Below, one piece after another: positions 36,675 through 44,805 of a DNA stretch of 64,000 nt (the first letter of the stretch is position 1; each line of letters starts with the position of its first letter). Origin of the DNA: Promethearchaeota archaeon (GTDB taxonomy: Archaea; Asgardarchaeota; Lokiarchaeia; Sigyniarchaeales; SOKP01); the NCBI GenBank assembly GCA_019057795.1, contig JAHLWS010000073.1, positions 1-64,000 on the forward strand, written 5' to 3'. The translations under genes were made by a program, and so were the position numbers. The notes under the pieces are model-generated. The model was not told the DNA's origin. It searched no databases and saw only the letters and a program-made list of their open reading frames with translations.

Positions 36675-36828
36675 AACTCAACTATCACAAAAATTGTAAT
36701 TAATTAAATAAAATTAACACATCAAAAATAATAAGGTTTATCTTGAATTAAAAAAAAAATATGATAAATTTTTATTAATTGTATTAATTATTATTAGTTA
36801 ATTTGAGGAAATAAAGGTTTAATTTTTT

Positions 36829-38697
36829 ATGAGAAAAAAAGGTTTCATCTTATTATTAATTGGTTTTCTTTTATTTATTGTTGTGATTTCAAATATTCAG
36901 AATAATTCCTTAGTTAATTATCAGAATCAACCTGAGAAAGAATCTCCTCAATTAGCAGGGAGTTTAGAAGGAGCAGAAAATATAGTAATTACTGAATTAA
37001 GAAGGTACGGTAATCTAAGCGGATACGGATTAGTAAATATTGAAGATAAAATGACTATTTTAAATAACAACGACAATCCTATTAATTCAATTTTTATTGG
37101 AATTCCTATTGAACATTCTGATGATTTAGTTTATTTTGAAGCTATGGGTGAAAACAAAAATTCTCTATTAACAGAAAGATCAAAAATAGTAATGCACAAT
37201 TTTGAAATGATAATAATTTATTTTGATTCACCATTATTGCCGTATCAAACGAAAAATATAAGATTACTACAAACTTTTCAAAATTTATTCGCTTATAATG
37301 TTTTTCCATTAGGATTAACGGAAGATATAGATGTACATCATAATTTCACAGGGCCAGTATGGCCAATTTTACCCTATAGAGCAGAAGGAGAAATTTCTGC
37401 TGAATTTCGGTTTCCTGCCACAGCAGAAAGAGTTTATTTTGAAAGAATAGGATCCACAGGGAATGAGGCAGAAGGAGGGCGTATTTTATATGATTTAGCC
37501 AAAAGTCTTAGTTACGATTATTTAGACCCATTTTTAGAAAATTTAGGTGAACATCGAGAAATAGATATCATATTTAGAGATAGAGTTCTAAAATTCTCTC
37601 AAATTGAAATAGAAGAAATTAATCGAGATATTATGATTTCACCCTGGGGTTTAATTAAAATCAAAGAAGAATATTTAATCAAAAATCTAGGTTATTTTGA
37701 ACAACATAATCTATTTTTAAATATTCCCGCTAATGCAATAAATATTTATCTATTTGATGATTTGGGCGAATTATCAGGGACTTTAAGTGATCTTGAGAAT
37801 TCAAATAGAAAGAAATTAGAGATAAACCTCGTTCAAAATCGCGCTACATTAACCCCATCTTCAGTGATAAAATTCACTTTAACATATAACTTACCATTTG
37901 AAAAATATTTTACAACTAATTGGCTTCAAGAATCGCTTCAGATTGATTTATTAACAACAAAATATGATTATTTAGGAAAAAAACAAACAATAAATATACT
38001 TATTGAAGGATGTGGGAATATTGATTATATATCATCTCCTCCAGTTGCTATTAAACAATCGGGAGGATCCAAGATAATAGTTTATTATTCTGATTATGTA
38101 GCCCCTCTAGAAAATAAAATAGTTCTTCTTACCTTCAGTATTGATTTATTTGATTTATTATTAAGACCAATATTAATTATCCTCGCAATTGCAGTTATTT
38201 CATCTCTATATGTTCTATTAATGAAATCTAGTAAGAGAGAAGAAGATATTTCACTCTTTAAGAAGGAATATCTACCTGTAAACGAAATAAGAGAATTTTG
38301 TTCCTTATATGAAGAGAAAAATGCTTTAATATTAGAAATTAGGAAAGCAGAAACTGAAGCAAAACGTAAAAAATTAGCCAAGAAAACATATAAAAATCTA
38401 TTAGCCAAAAATTCAACAAAAATTGACCAAATAAAAAATGAAATCATGCCATTTAAAAAAGTTTTAATAGAGACAAGTGAAACATTTGGAAATATTCTAA
38501 AAAAACTTGATGTTTTGGATACTGAAAGAATTAGTGTTGATGATAGCTTAAACCTTTTAGAGACTCGATATAAAAGAGGAAGATTACCTTCTAAAGCAGC
38601 TTATCAAAAATTATCAGATGATTTCTTCAATAGAAGAAAGAAAATCGATAGAACGATAGATAGATATATTCAACAGCTAAGAAGTTATTTGTTATAA
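36829..38697 (+). CDS. Ribophorin I (OST1)-like membrane protein
   Basis: This 622-residue protein has an N-terminal signal or anchor (about residues 5-25), about 420 extracytoplasmic residues of beta-sandwich type, a membrane helix at about residues 440-465 and a cytosolic coiled-coil tail of 150 residues. This order matches ribophorin I of the eukaryotic oligosaccharyltransferase. Local resemblances from memory of human RPN1 are: RDIMISPWGLIKIKEEYLIKN against its VIEVSHWGNIAVEE segment; NIYLFDDLGELSGT against VYYRDEIGNVSTS; and LTYNLPFEKY against VGYNLPSYEY. Ribophorin I homologues have been reported in Asgard archaea. It would help N-glycosylation outside the membrane; no STT3 is in the window, but a GlcNAc-1-phosphate transferase is encoded downstream at 39520. 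Confidence 0.62.
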   Translation: MRKKGFILLLIGFLLFIVVISNIQNNSLVNYQNQPEKESPQLAGSLEGAENIVITELRRYGNLSGYGLVNIEDKMTILNNNDNPINSIFIGIPIEHSDDLVYFEAMGENKNSLLTERSKIVMHNFEMIIIYFDSPLLPYQTKNIRLLQTFQNLFAYNVFPLGLTEDIDVHHNFTGPVWPILPYRAEGEISAEFRFPATAERVYFERIGSTGNEAEGGRILYDLAKSLSYDYLDPFLENLGEHREIDIIFRDRVLKFSQIEIEEINRDIMISPWGLIKIKEEYLIKNLGYFEQHNLFLNIPANAINIYLFDDLGELSGTLSDLENSNRKKLEINLVQNRATLTPSSVIKFTLTYNLPFEKYFTTNWLQESLQIDLLTTKYDYLGKKQTINILIEGCGNIDYISSPPVAIKQSGGSKIIVYYSDYVAPLENKIVLLTFSIDLFDLLLRPILIILAIAVISSLYVLLMKSSKREEDISLFKKEYLPVNEIREFCSLYEEKNALILEIRKAETEAKRKKLAKKTYKNLLAKNSTKIDQIKNEIMPFKKVLIETSETFGNILKKLDVLDTERISVDDSLNLLETRYKRGRLPSKAAYQKLSDDFFNRRKKIDRTIDRYIQQLRSYLL

Positions 38698-38720
38698 ATA
38701 ATATATAATTCGGTGAATTA

Positions 38721-39344
38721 ATGAAACCGTGGTTATTTGACATTTTAGCTTGTCCAATTGACAAATATTTTCCCTTAGATTTTTATATCTTTTCATATGA
38801 AACTAAAGAAGAAGAATTTAAGGAAATCTTAAGTTTTTTTGAGAAAAGAGACATTGATCTTATTAAGAAAGAAAATATTATCGAAATTCACCAGGAAAAG
38901 GGAAAAATTTATATTCGGGATGATATAGTTATTGAAAAGAGTTCGATCGATACTTATCTAAATTTAATAATTTCGAGCATTAAGGAAGTCAACTACATAC
39001 ACGATAAATCGTCATTAAAATTAAGTAAACAATGTTTTAACATTATCAAACACGATATAAAAGATAAAATAACCAATTTTTCTAATAGCATAGAATTTGA
39101 ACAAATCGAAAATATTCTACCTGAATTATATTTTTTAAATAAAATTAAAGTTGAAACTGAAGTTGAAACGGGATTACTGTTCTGTTCAGAATGTATGCGA
39201 TGGTACCCAATCATCGAAACAATACCTCAAATGCTACCTGATGAATATAGAGACGAAAAAGCAGACATTCAATTTCTAAAAACCAATAAAGATTTATTAG
39301 ATAATGCATTTTTTAAACAAAATTTAAAACCTTTCAATGTATAA
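38721..39344 (+). CDS. Trm112 homologue, eukaryote-type with insertion domain
   Basis: This 207-residue protein has the split zinc-binding domain of Trm112: a start MKPWLFDILACPIDKYFPL and, after a helical insertion of about 130 residues, the closing part GLLFCSECMRWYPIIETIPQ with MLPDE. Many prokaryotic members are only about 60 residues, so the insertion makes this one eukaryote-like. Only one cysteine is in the first half (Cys11), so the zinc site may be incomplete. Trm112 is an obligate partner that stabilises several methyltransferases acting on tRNA, rRNA and release factor. The gene begins 23 bp after the ribophorin I-like stop and ends 14 bp before a tRNA gene. Confidence 0.82.
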   Translation: MKPWLFDILACPIDKYFPLDFYIFSYETKEEEFKEILSFFEKRDIDLIKKENIIEIHQEKGKIYIRDDIVIEKSSIDTYLNLIISSIKEVNYIHDKSSLKLSKQCFNIIKHDIKDKITNFSNSIEFEQIENILPELYFLNKIKVETEVETGLLFCSECMRWYPIIETIPQMLPDEYRDEKADIQFLKTNKDLLDNAFFKQNLKPFNV

Positions 39345-39358
39345 GTAATAAAATACAT

Positions 39359-39460
39359 AGCCCGGTGGTGTAGTGGACAAGCATCTGGGGCCTTGAACCC
39401 CGTGACCACGGTTCGAAAACTATCAAGTTAACTCGATAATCGAAATTCCGTGCCGGGCTA
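39359..39460 (+). tRNA. tRNA-Gln (anticodon UUG) with a 29-nt intron in the T-loop
   Basis: The acceptor stem is AGCCCGG (39359-39365) paired with CCGGGCT (39453-39459) and discriminator A at 39460; no CCA is encoded. U8 and G9 follow, then the D-arm GUGU/GCAU with a GG-containing loop. The anticodon stem TGGGG/CCCCG closes a seven-base loop CCTTGAA, giving anticodon UUG (glutamine). Position 33 is C instead of the nearly universal U. The T-stem CACGG (39407-39411) pairs with CCGTG (39448-39452), but 36 bases lie between them instead of seven. Removing 29 gives a normal T-loop TTCGAAT and a 73-base tRNA. It starts only 14 bp after the Trm112 stop and could be read through from it. Confidence 0.9.
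39418..39446 (+). other. tRNA intron in T-loop (position 59/60), bulge-helix-bulge
   Basis: T-loop exon bases TTCG (39412-39415) pair with CGAA (39441-39444) to form the central helix. The three-base bulges are AAA (39416-39418) and ATT (39445-39447). The inner stem includes TATC (39421-39424) with GATA (39435-39438) around a ten-base loop. Cutting between the second and third base of each bulge removes 39418-39446 and joins TTCGAA to T. A cut one base earlier on both sides (58/59) would give TTCGATT and cannot be excluded. Confidence 0.75.
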
Positions 39461-39519
39461 TTATTTATTTACTTTTTGTCAGTATAAATAAACTACTTAA
39501 AAAAGTTCATCGATCAATA

Positions 39520-40881
39520 ATGATTCGGATAACTGATTTAAATTGGGGCGTCTTGGAAGCGGTATATTTAATAATAGTCTTTGTTGTAGGATTTGCAATT
39601 ACAATGGCAATTATCCCCTATCTAATAAAAATAATGAAAAGGAGGGGTCACATCGGAATCGATATACATAAAAACTTAAAAACAGAAGTTGCGGAATCTG
39701 GTGGAATTAGCATCGTCATAGGAATTTCATTTGCATCAATGCTTCTAATTATCTTCTTTCCAAGTTTCTTTAACGAAATCCTGATATTTGTTTTAACTGT
39801 GGCTTTATCAGGGTTAATTGGTTATTTTGACGACAGAATTAAATTAAGATCGAGATATAAACTAATATTAACAATCTTTACGGGAACCTTGATTTTTCTG
39901 GCAAATTTTTTTGGTTTTATTAAAATTGAATCCCCTACAATCCCTTTCCTGGGGCAATTAAGATTAACGATTATTTATCCTATACTTGCGCCTATAATAG
40001 TAACAGTATTTGCAAACACGGTGAATATGTTGGAAGGATATAATGGTGAAGGGTCTGGGACATCCATTATTGCGTTATGTTCCTTGTTTGTTTGTTCAAT
40101 AATATGGGATTCCGCAGAAGGAATTTTATTTACCACTATCGCTTTAGCAGTTCTAATTCCATTTTACTTATATAATAAATTTCCTGCAAAAATCTTTCCT
40201 GGAGATGTTGGAACGCTAAGTATTGGCGCTTTATTTGCGGGTATTGCTTTGTTTGGTTCTCTTGAAGCAGCAGTTTTCTGTGCGCTTTTAATACATATTT
40301 TTAATAGCTTTTATGTTTTATATTCAGTAAAAGGATTTTTTGAGAGCAGTGAAATTCTAGAAAATAAGAGCGATATTATATTGTTAGAAAACGATTTTAT
40401 AAAAGCATCCGATGAGAAAGACGCTGCTCTAACTTTACCAAGATTAATCTTAGCAAAGGGGCCTTTAAAAGAACCAGAATTAGTTAAAAATTTTTATATT
40501 ATTTCACTCATCTGTGGATTTTTCTCCATTATAACAACATTATTAATGGTTTGGACAATTGGAAATCTGGATTTAATTACAATAGCAATTGTAATCGTTA
40601 TTTTTGGACTTATCATTACCATTTTATTACATAAATTTCCTAGAATAAGAGGCGTTGTGATTCTTATGGTTATATTAATCGTTGTAGGTTATATTTTTCT
40701 CATCTGCATTGATTTGTTTATAATACCAATAGATTTCGTAGATATTGTTATTTTTGGTATACCCTTGCCAACTAATATTATAATTTCTTTAATTTTAGTA
40801 ATCCCTGGATTATTACTATGGTACTATATTACAATTAAATATTTTTGGTTTGAAATTTATAAAATGAAAGAAGGATCTTAA
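39520..40881 (+). CDS. GlcNAc-1-phosphate transferase, MraY/GPT (Alg7/AglH) family
   Basis: This 453-residue protein has about ten membrane helices. Catalytic motifs of the polyprenyl-phosphate sugar-1-phosphate transferase family are visible: SGLIGYFDDRIKL with the Asp pair, NTVNMLEGYNGEG, and KIFPGDVGTLSIGA. The NMLEGYNG motif points to the archaeal/eukaryotic GPT branch rather than bacterial MraY, so it probably starts the dolichol-linked oligosaccharide for N-glycosylation. A soluble loop after the GPT core (about residues 270-320) recalls the large late loop of eukaryotic GPT. It lies about 60 bp downstream of tRNA-Gln; the ribophorin I-like gene upstream belongs to the same pathway if correctly assigned. 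Confidence 0.9.
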   Translation: MIRITDLNWGVLEAVYLIIVFVVGFAITMAIIPYLIKIMKRRGHIGIDIHKNLKTEVAESGGISIVIGISFASMLLIIFFPSFFNEILIFVLTVALSGLIGYFDDRIKLRSRYKLILTIFTGTLIFLANFFGFIKIESPTIPFLGQLRLTIIYPILAPIIVTVFANTVNMLEGYNGEGSGTSIIALCSLFVCSIIWDSAEGILFTTIALAVLIPFYLYNKFPAKIFPGDVGTLSIGALFAGIALFGSLEAAVFCALLIHIFNSFYVLYSVKGFFESSEILENKSDIILLENDFIKASDEKDAALTLPRLILAKGPLKEPELVKNFYIISLICGFFSIITTLLMVWTIGNLDLITIAIVIVIFGLIITILLHKFPRIRGVVILMVILIVVGYIFLICIDLFIIPIDFVDIVIFGIPLPTNIIISLILVIPGLLLWYYITIKYFWFEIYKMKEGS

Positions 40882-41002
40882 AGGAATAATTCTAACTTCT
40901 CAAATTAATTTTGTATAATTTTTTTCTAATTGTAGGAAATAATTTTAAGGAATTCATATTTAAAAAACAATAACAATAAAATTAAGACATAAAGGGTTTT
41001 TT

Positions 41003-43552
41003 ATGAAAAAAATATTAAGATACTTACTATTTATCCTTTATATTTTTATTTCAACTGGACTATTTTTTTTATTTTACTTCATATTATTTCAACGAAACTC
41101 ATTTGAAATTTTAATCGATTGGAGTTTTTGGGTATTACTCTTTTTATTTTTAATTACAATAGAAGAGTTTTACAGGTTTTGTAAAAATGGAAAAAGAAGC
41201 GAAATGAGTGATATTATAGCAATTTTATTTTTCTTTTTTCTTATTTTCTTCATTTCAAAAGATGTTTTGACTTCACTAATGGGTGCTTTTTCTATTTATT
41301 TGTGGTTTGGAATATATGAATTAAAGGAGTATCCTGTTTTAAATAAAATTTTAATAATTTCTTTAGTTACATATACTACTATCTTTATTTCTGGAATAAT
41401 TTCAAACTTTTTAGGAGATCCAATTGTTATTAACACGGCTTTTGCTTTTTCTTTTTGGATTATTCTTGGATTAGGTTTAATATTATTTGGTAGAAAGTAT
41501 ATTATTATTTGGAGATTCATGTCACCTCAATATTTAACTTTATTTTTGTATATTATTGCGTGGCTCGCTATTGTTTTTATAAATCAATATACACCTCTTA
41601 ATTTTATTAGCCAGAAAGCTTTCCTGTTTAGCCCTTTCTCCGTTTGGGAACTCTTCATTAACATCTACATGATTTTAATATTAATAAATTGGTTTATTTA
41701 CTTCATTTCTGGGCCTATTTTAGATTTTATGCTTGGTATAAAATCAGTTGAGGATAAAAACTTATTACGTTTAATTAATGAAGTAAAAACTGACATTGGA
41801 ATAAAAGGAAAAGTAAAGGTTGGGTTCGGTAAATACCCGATTTTAAATGCTATGGCATATGGCTCAGTTTTTGATAAAAGAATCGCCCTTATTGCGGAAG
41901 ATTATAAAAAAGTGCCAGAAGATGAGGTTAAAGGAATTGTTGCTCATGAATTAGCACATATTAAGGGAAAACATACTTTAATATTAACTTTTATCACAAC
42001 AGCAGATTTAATATTTAGGATGTTATTTGGCATCCCCGCTACATTTTACGATTATACGTTCGGAAACCCTCAAATACCTTTAATATTATTCATTCTTTTA
42101 AACTTAGGGATATATCTTATTTTGTTTATGTTTGTCAGAATCTTGGAAGGAAAAGCGGATCTAAAAACTAAAAAAATCGGCTACGCAAAAGAACTCGTAA
42201 AAGCGCTTTATAACTTAGAAAGTTTTTACGCCACAGGCCGGGAATTTGGCTTAAATACGATGCTTTTGTGCGATGAAAAAATCACAAAAAATAATGAAAT
42301 TTTAAATTATTTAGACACGGCTGATTACATCAATAGATCAATAATTAAACCAAAAAGACTCTCGCTCGTTAGCAACATAATGAACTCCCATCCCCCCACT
42401 TATCATAGAATTGCAGCTATATTGGACGATAAGTTAAAACCAACAAAAGAAACGCTTTTACCGATCATTTGTTTAAAAAAATCAAAACAAAAATACTACG
42501 CAAAAATATTTGAAGACGCGAGAAAAAAATTTAAAGTCATCGCCAACGAGAAGTTTAAAGAATACTTCCATATTGGAGATATTTCTGCTTTTATGAGAAA
42601 TCTAAATAGAATAGAATTATACAAACTGGAACTCGAAAAGGATTACGTGTTTAAGAATAAAGTTACAGATGAAATCGTTATAGGTAAATTAAAGGATGTT
42701 AAATTTAAAGACGACATTTGCGATACTGACGAGTATATCGTCAATGACATCAAAACTGGTAATGAAATTCTTTTAAATTCTTCATTGTATAAAAAATCTC
42801 GGGTTGATCTTAAAGATCAATATTTTTTTAAAAAGGAGGGAACTTTAAAACTGGTAGATATTGAATTGAACGAGGATAAAAAGGATGGCAAATATGTTTT
42901 TTTAGATAAAGAAGGTCGGAAGATTTTTAAAAACCTAAAAAAAAAAAAATTGCCCAATTCAATAGGCTTAATTAAAGAATTTAGCAACAATGATATTTTT
43001 TTTATAATAAAAGGAGAAATTAGAATAGTTAAATGTTTAAATGTAAACATCTCTGATAATTTCAAAGAATCTGAATTATCCTTTAGTGAGATGCCTCAAA
43101 GTGATGGCAACAAAACAATTCAATACAAATTAAAGGATTTGATCGTTAAACCAAAAAATATCTATATACAAATAAGAAGAAATGAAATGTTCCGAAAATC
43201 TGAATTAAACGTAATTAATTGGTTGATAGAAAAACAACTTAGAACTTTCATTTATCTTAAAAAACCAGTGAATAACCTTGAAATTGGCTATATCCAAGAT
43301 GTCAAAATAAGTATTGAAGATTCAAAAAAAAAATCAAATAAAGGAAAGAATGAGAAAAGTAATTATCTTTCCATGAAAAATATCTTCGGTGAAGATATTA
43401 AGATTCCATACAATTCATTGGAAGTGTTGTTGTTTGAATATAATACAGCTATTATTCAAAAAAAATCAGAAACGAGCATGGTTAGCAAATTAGGATATTT
43501 AATAGTGAGAAAATTTAAACCAGAAAAATTTTTTTATCTTAATAAAATTTAA
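41003..43552 (+). CDS. M48-family membrane metalloprotease with large C-terminal extension
   Basis: This 849-residue protein has seven or eight hydrophobic helices in the first 245 residues, then a protease core with the zinc motif VAHELAHIKGKH (His315, Glu316, His319) and third ligand Glu382 in LEGKADLK. Two further membrane helices surround residues 325-380. The SHPPTYHRIAAI segment after residue 460 is typical of HtpX/Ste24-like M48 proteases. Residues 490-849 are a charged, Lys-rich beta/alpha region not found in HtpX, with repeated elements such as GKLKDVKFKDDI and YKLKDLIVKPKN. The family call is secure, the extension is unrecognised. HtpX-type enzymes degrade damaged membrane proteins; Ste24 trims lipidated proteins. 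The UbiA gene follows after 27 bp. Confidence 0.85.
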   Translation: MKKILRYLLFILYIFISTGLFFLFYFILFQRNSFEILIDWSFWVLLFLFLITIEEFYRFCKNGKRSEMSDIIAILFFFFLIFFISKDVLTSLMGAFSIYLWFGIYELKEYPVLNKILIISLVTYTTIFISGIISNFLGDPIVINTAFAFSFWIILGLGLILFGRKYIIIWRFMSPQYLTLFLYIIAWLAIVFINQYTPLNFISQKAFLFSPFSVWELFINIYMILILINWFIYFISGPILDFMLGIKSVEDKNLLRLINEVKTDIGIKGKVKVGFGKYPILNAMAYGSVFDKRIALIAEDYKKVPEDEVKGIVAHELAHIKGKHTLILTFITTADLIFRMLFGIPATFYDYTFGNPQIPLILFILLNLGIYLILFMFVRILEGKADLKTKKIGYAKELVKALYNLESFYATGREFGLNTMLLCDEKITKNNEILNYLDTADYINRSIIKPKRLSLVSNIMNSHPPTYHRIAAILDDKLKPTKETLLPIICLKKSKQKYYAKIFEDARKKFKVIANEKFKEYFHIGDISAFMRNLNRIELYKLELEKDYVFKNKVTDEIVIGKLKDVKFKDDICDTDEYIVNDIKTGNEILLNSSLYKKSRVDLKDQYFFKKEGTLKLVDIELNEDKKDGKYVFLDKEGRKIFKNLKKKKLPNSIGLIKEFSNNDIFFIIKGEIRIVKCLNVNISDNFKESELSFSEMPQSDGNKTIQYKLKDLIVKPKNIYIQIRRNEMFRKSELNVINWLIEKQLRTFIYLKKPVNNLEIGYIQDVKISIEDSKKKSNKGKNEKSNYLSMKNIFGEDIKIPYNSLEVLLFEYNTAIIQKKSETSMVSKLGYLIVRKFKPEKFFYLNKI

Positions 43553-43579
43553 TTGATATGTTTAGTTTAACATCTTATA

Positions 43580-44509
43580 ATGACAAGTAAAATTAGAAGT
43601 ATCGTAAACCTTTTACGCATAAGACAGTATTATAAAAATGTATTAATATTCATTGGTGTCTTTTTTACTAAAAGAATATTTGAAGTTGAACTTTATTTTC
43701 CTCTCATCTTAGGTTTTATTTTACTATGTTGCGCTTCTTCTTTCAATTACATTATAAACGATATACGAGATGTCGAACGCGATAAAAAACATCCCGAAAA
43801 AATGAAAAAAAAACCGCTTGCTTCTGGAGATTTGCCAGTGCATTTTGCCGTATTATTATTATTAATCATATCAGCATTTATGCTCTTCTCCCTCGTATTT
43901 TTAATACCAAATATCAGTTTCATTTTTATGATAATTCTTATCATCTTAACGGGACAACTTTACAACCATTTTTTTAAAAATTACGCTTTTATTGACATTT
44001 CAGTCTTATCTACAGGTTACTTATGGAGAGCGTTATCTGGGGTCGTTATAATAAATGAATACATTTCCGCTTGGTTGTTTTTAGCAATTTTTGAAATCGC
44101 GATGTTTTTAAGCATAGCTAAAAGAAAGGGCGATCTAATACTTCTTGGGAAAGACAAAGCTGTTGAGCATAAGAAAGTTTACGATCAATATTCTTTAAAA
44201 TTACTAGAAGAATTTCATGTCATGATTGCCGGCTCTTTATTTATGACTTATTCTCTTTATCTGATATTAAAATTTAACCTTTTTGAACCTACCGTAAATT
44301 TACAAGAATATATTGTGATTTTTACCATCCCTATTTCATTGTATTTAATCATGCGATATATGTATTTAACGTCAGCGAAGCCTGAAATAGCGAGGAGGAC
44401 CGAAAAAGCTTTTTTCGATAAAGGCATAATTCTCGCGGGTTTTTTCCTCTTTTTGATCCTTTTTTCTTCTTTTTATTACGACGTATTAGTGGGGATATTT
44501 GGCAGTTAA
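43580..44509 (+). CDS. UbiA-family prenyltransferase, DPPR-synthase-like
   Basis: This 309-residue protein has about eight membrane helices. It starts NLLRIRQYYKNVLIF, close to the RxxQWxKN start of decaprenyl-phosphate phosphoribosyltransferase-like enzymes, then has the first Asp-rich motif NDIRDVERD followed by HPEK and KPLASG. The second Asp-rich site is YDQYSLKLLEEF. Members of this branch add 5-phosphoribose to polyprenyl phosphate; other UbiA enzymes make quinones or archaeal ether lipids. The family call is secure. The phosphoribosyl activity is the closest match by motif and would fit the lipid-linked sugar genes upstream. Confidence 0.85.
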   Translation: MTSKIRSIVNLLRIRQYYKNVLIFIGVFFTKRIFEVELYFPLILGFILLCCASSFNYIINDIRDVERDKKHPEKMKKKPLASGDLPVHFAVLLLLIISAFMLFSLVFLIPNISFIFMIILIILTGQLYNHFFKNYAFIDISVLSTGYLWRALSGVVIINEYISAWLFLAIFEIAMFLSIAKRKGDLILLGKDKAVEHKKVYDQYSLKLLEEFHVMIAGSLFMTYSLYLILKFNLFEPTVNLQEYIVIFTIPISLYLIMRYMYLTSAKPEIARRTEKAFFDKGIILAGFFLFLILFSSFYYDVLVGIFGS

Positions 44510-44805
44510 GGTAATAAGAAGCATTAAAGATAAAGAACCGCTTTTTTTTAATTATTAAAAATATACAAGTAAAAGGGAGAACTGGAAGTTTTAGATAAAA
44601 CCAAGGCTATTAATAATTAAAATTTATAATAAACCAGAAAAATTTTTACAAAATCAAATTGTCAATCTAATTACAAAAAAACAACTCTACTACCAAATAA
44701 GAAAAAAAAAGAAAAAAAAAGAAAAAACTTATAAGTTTACAAATTTAAGAAGATACAACTACAAATCAAAAAAAAAAAATAAAATAAATTTTAAGTGATT
44801 ATAAA
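44510..44805 (+). other. Intergenic region upstream of the peptide ABC transporter operon
   Basis: These 296 bp hold no open frame that I can support. The region is A-rich. Between 44701 and 44727 there are three successive G-plus-A-run units. A 14-bp perfect palindrome follows at 44725-44738. Promoter and control sites for the ABC operon are expected here. Confidence 0.5.
44725..44738 (+). promoter_or_regulatory. Perfect 14-bp palindrome overlapping a TATA-like core
   Basis: AAACTTATAAGTTT is its own reverse complement and contains CTTATAAG, a TATA-like core, 67 bp before the binding-protein ATG. A palindrome on the TATA element is a plausible repressor site for a peptide-uptake operon. In such AT-rich DNA chance is a real alternative. 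Confidence 0.35.

Noticed and set aside
39386..39402. Canonical intron at the anticodon loop of the tRNA
   Set aside because: The anticodon stem is perfectly paired around a seven-base loop, so the extra bases are only in the T-loop.
39360..39459. Reading the tRNA acceptor stem from G at 39360 (GCCCGGT with GCCGGGC)
   Set aside because: This leaves no U at position 8 and needs a G-U end pair; starting at A 39359 gives seven full pairs, U8 and discriminator A.
44701..44727. GA-run units read as a CRISPR or other repeat array
   Set aside because: The units are about ten bases with no spacers; this is low-complexity sequence.
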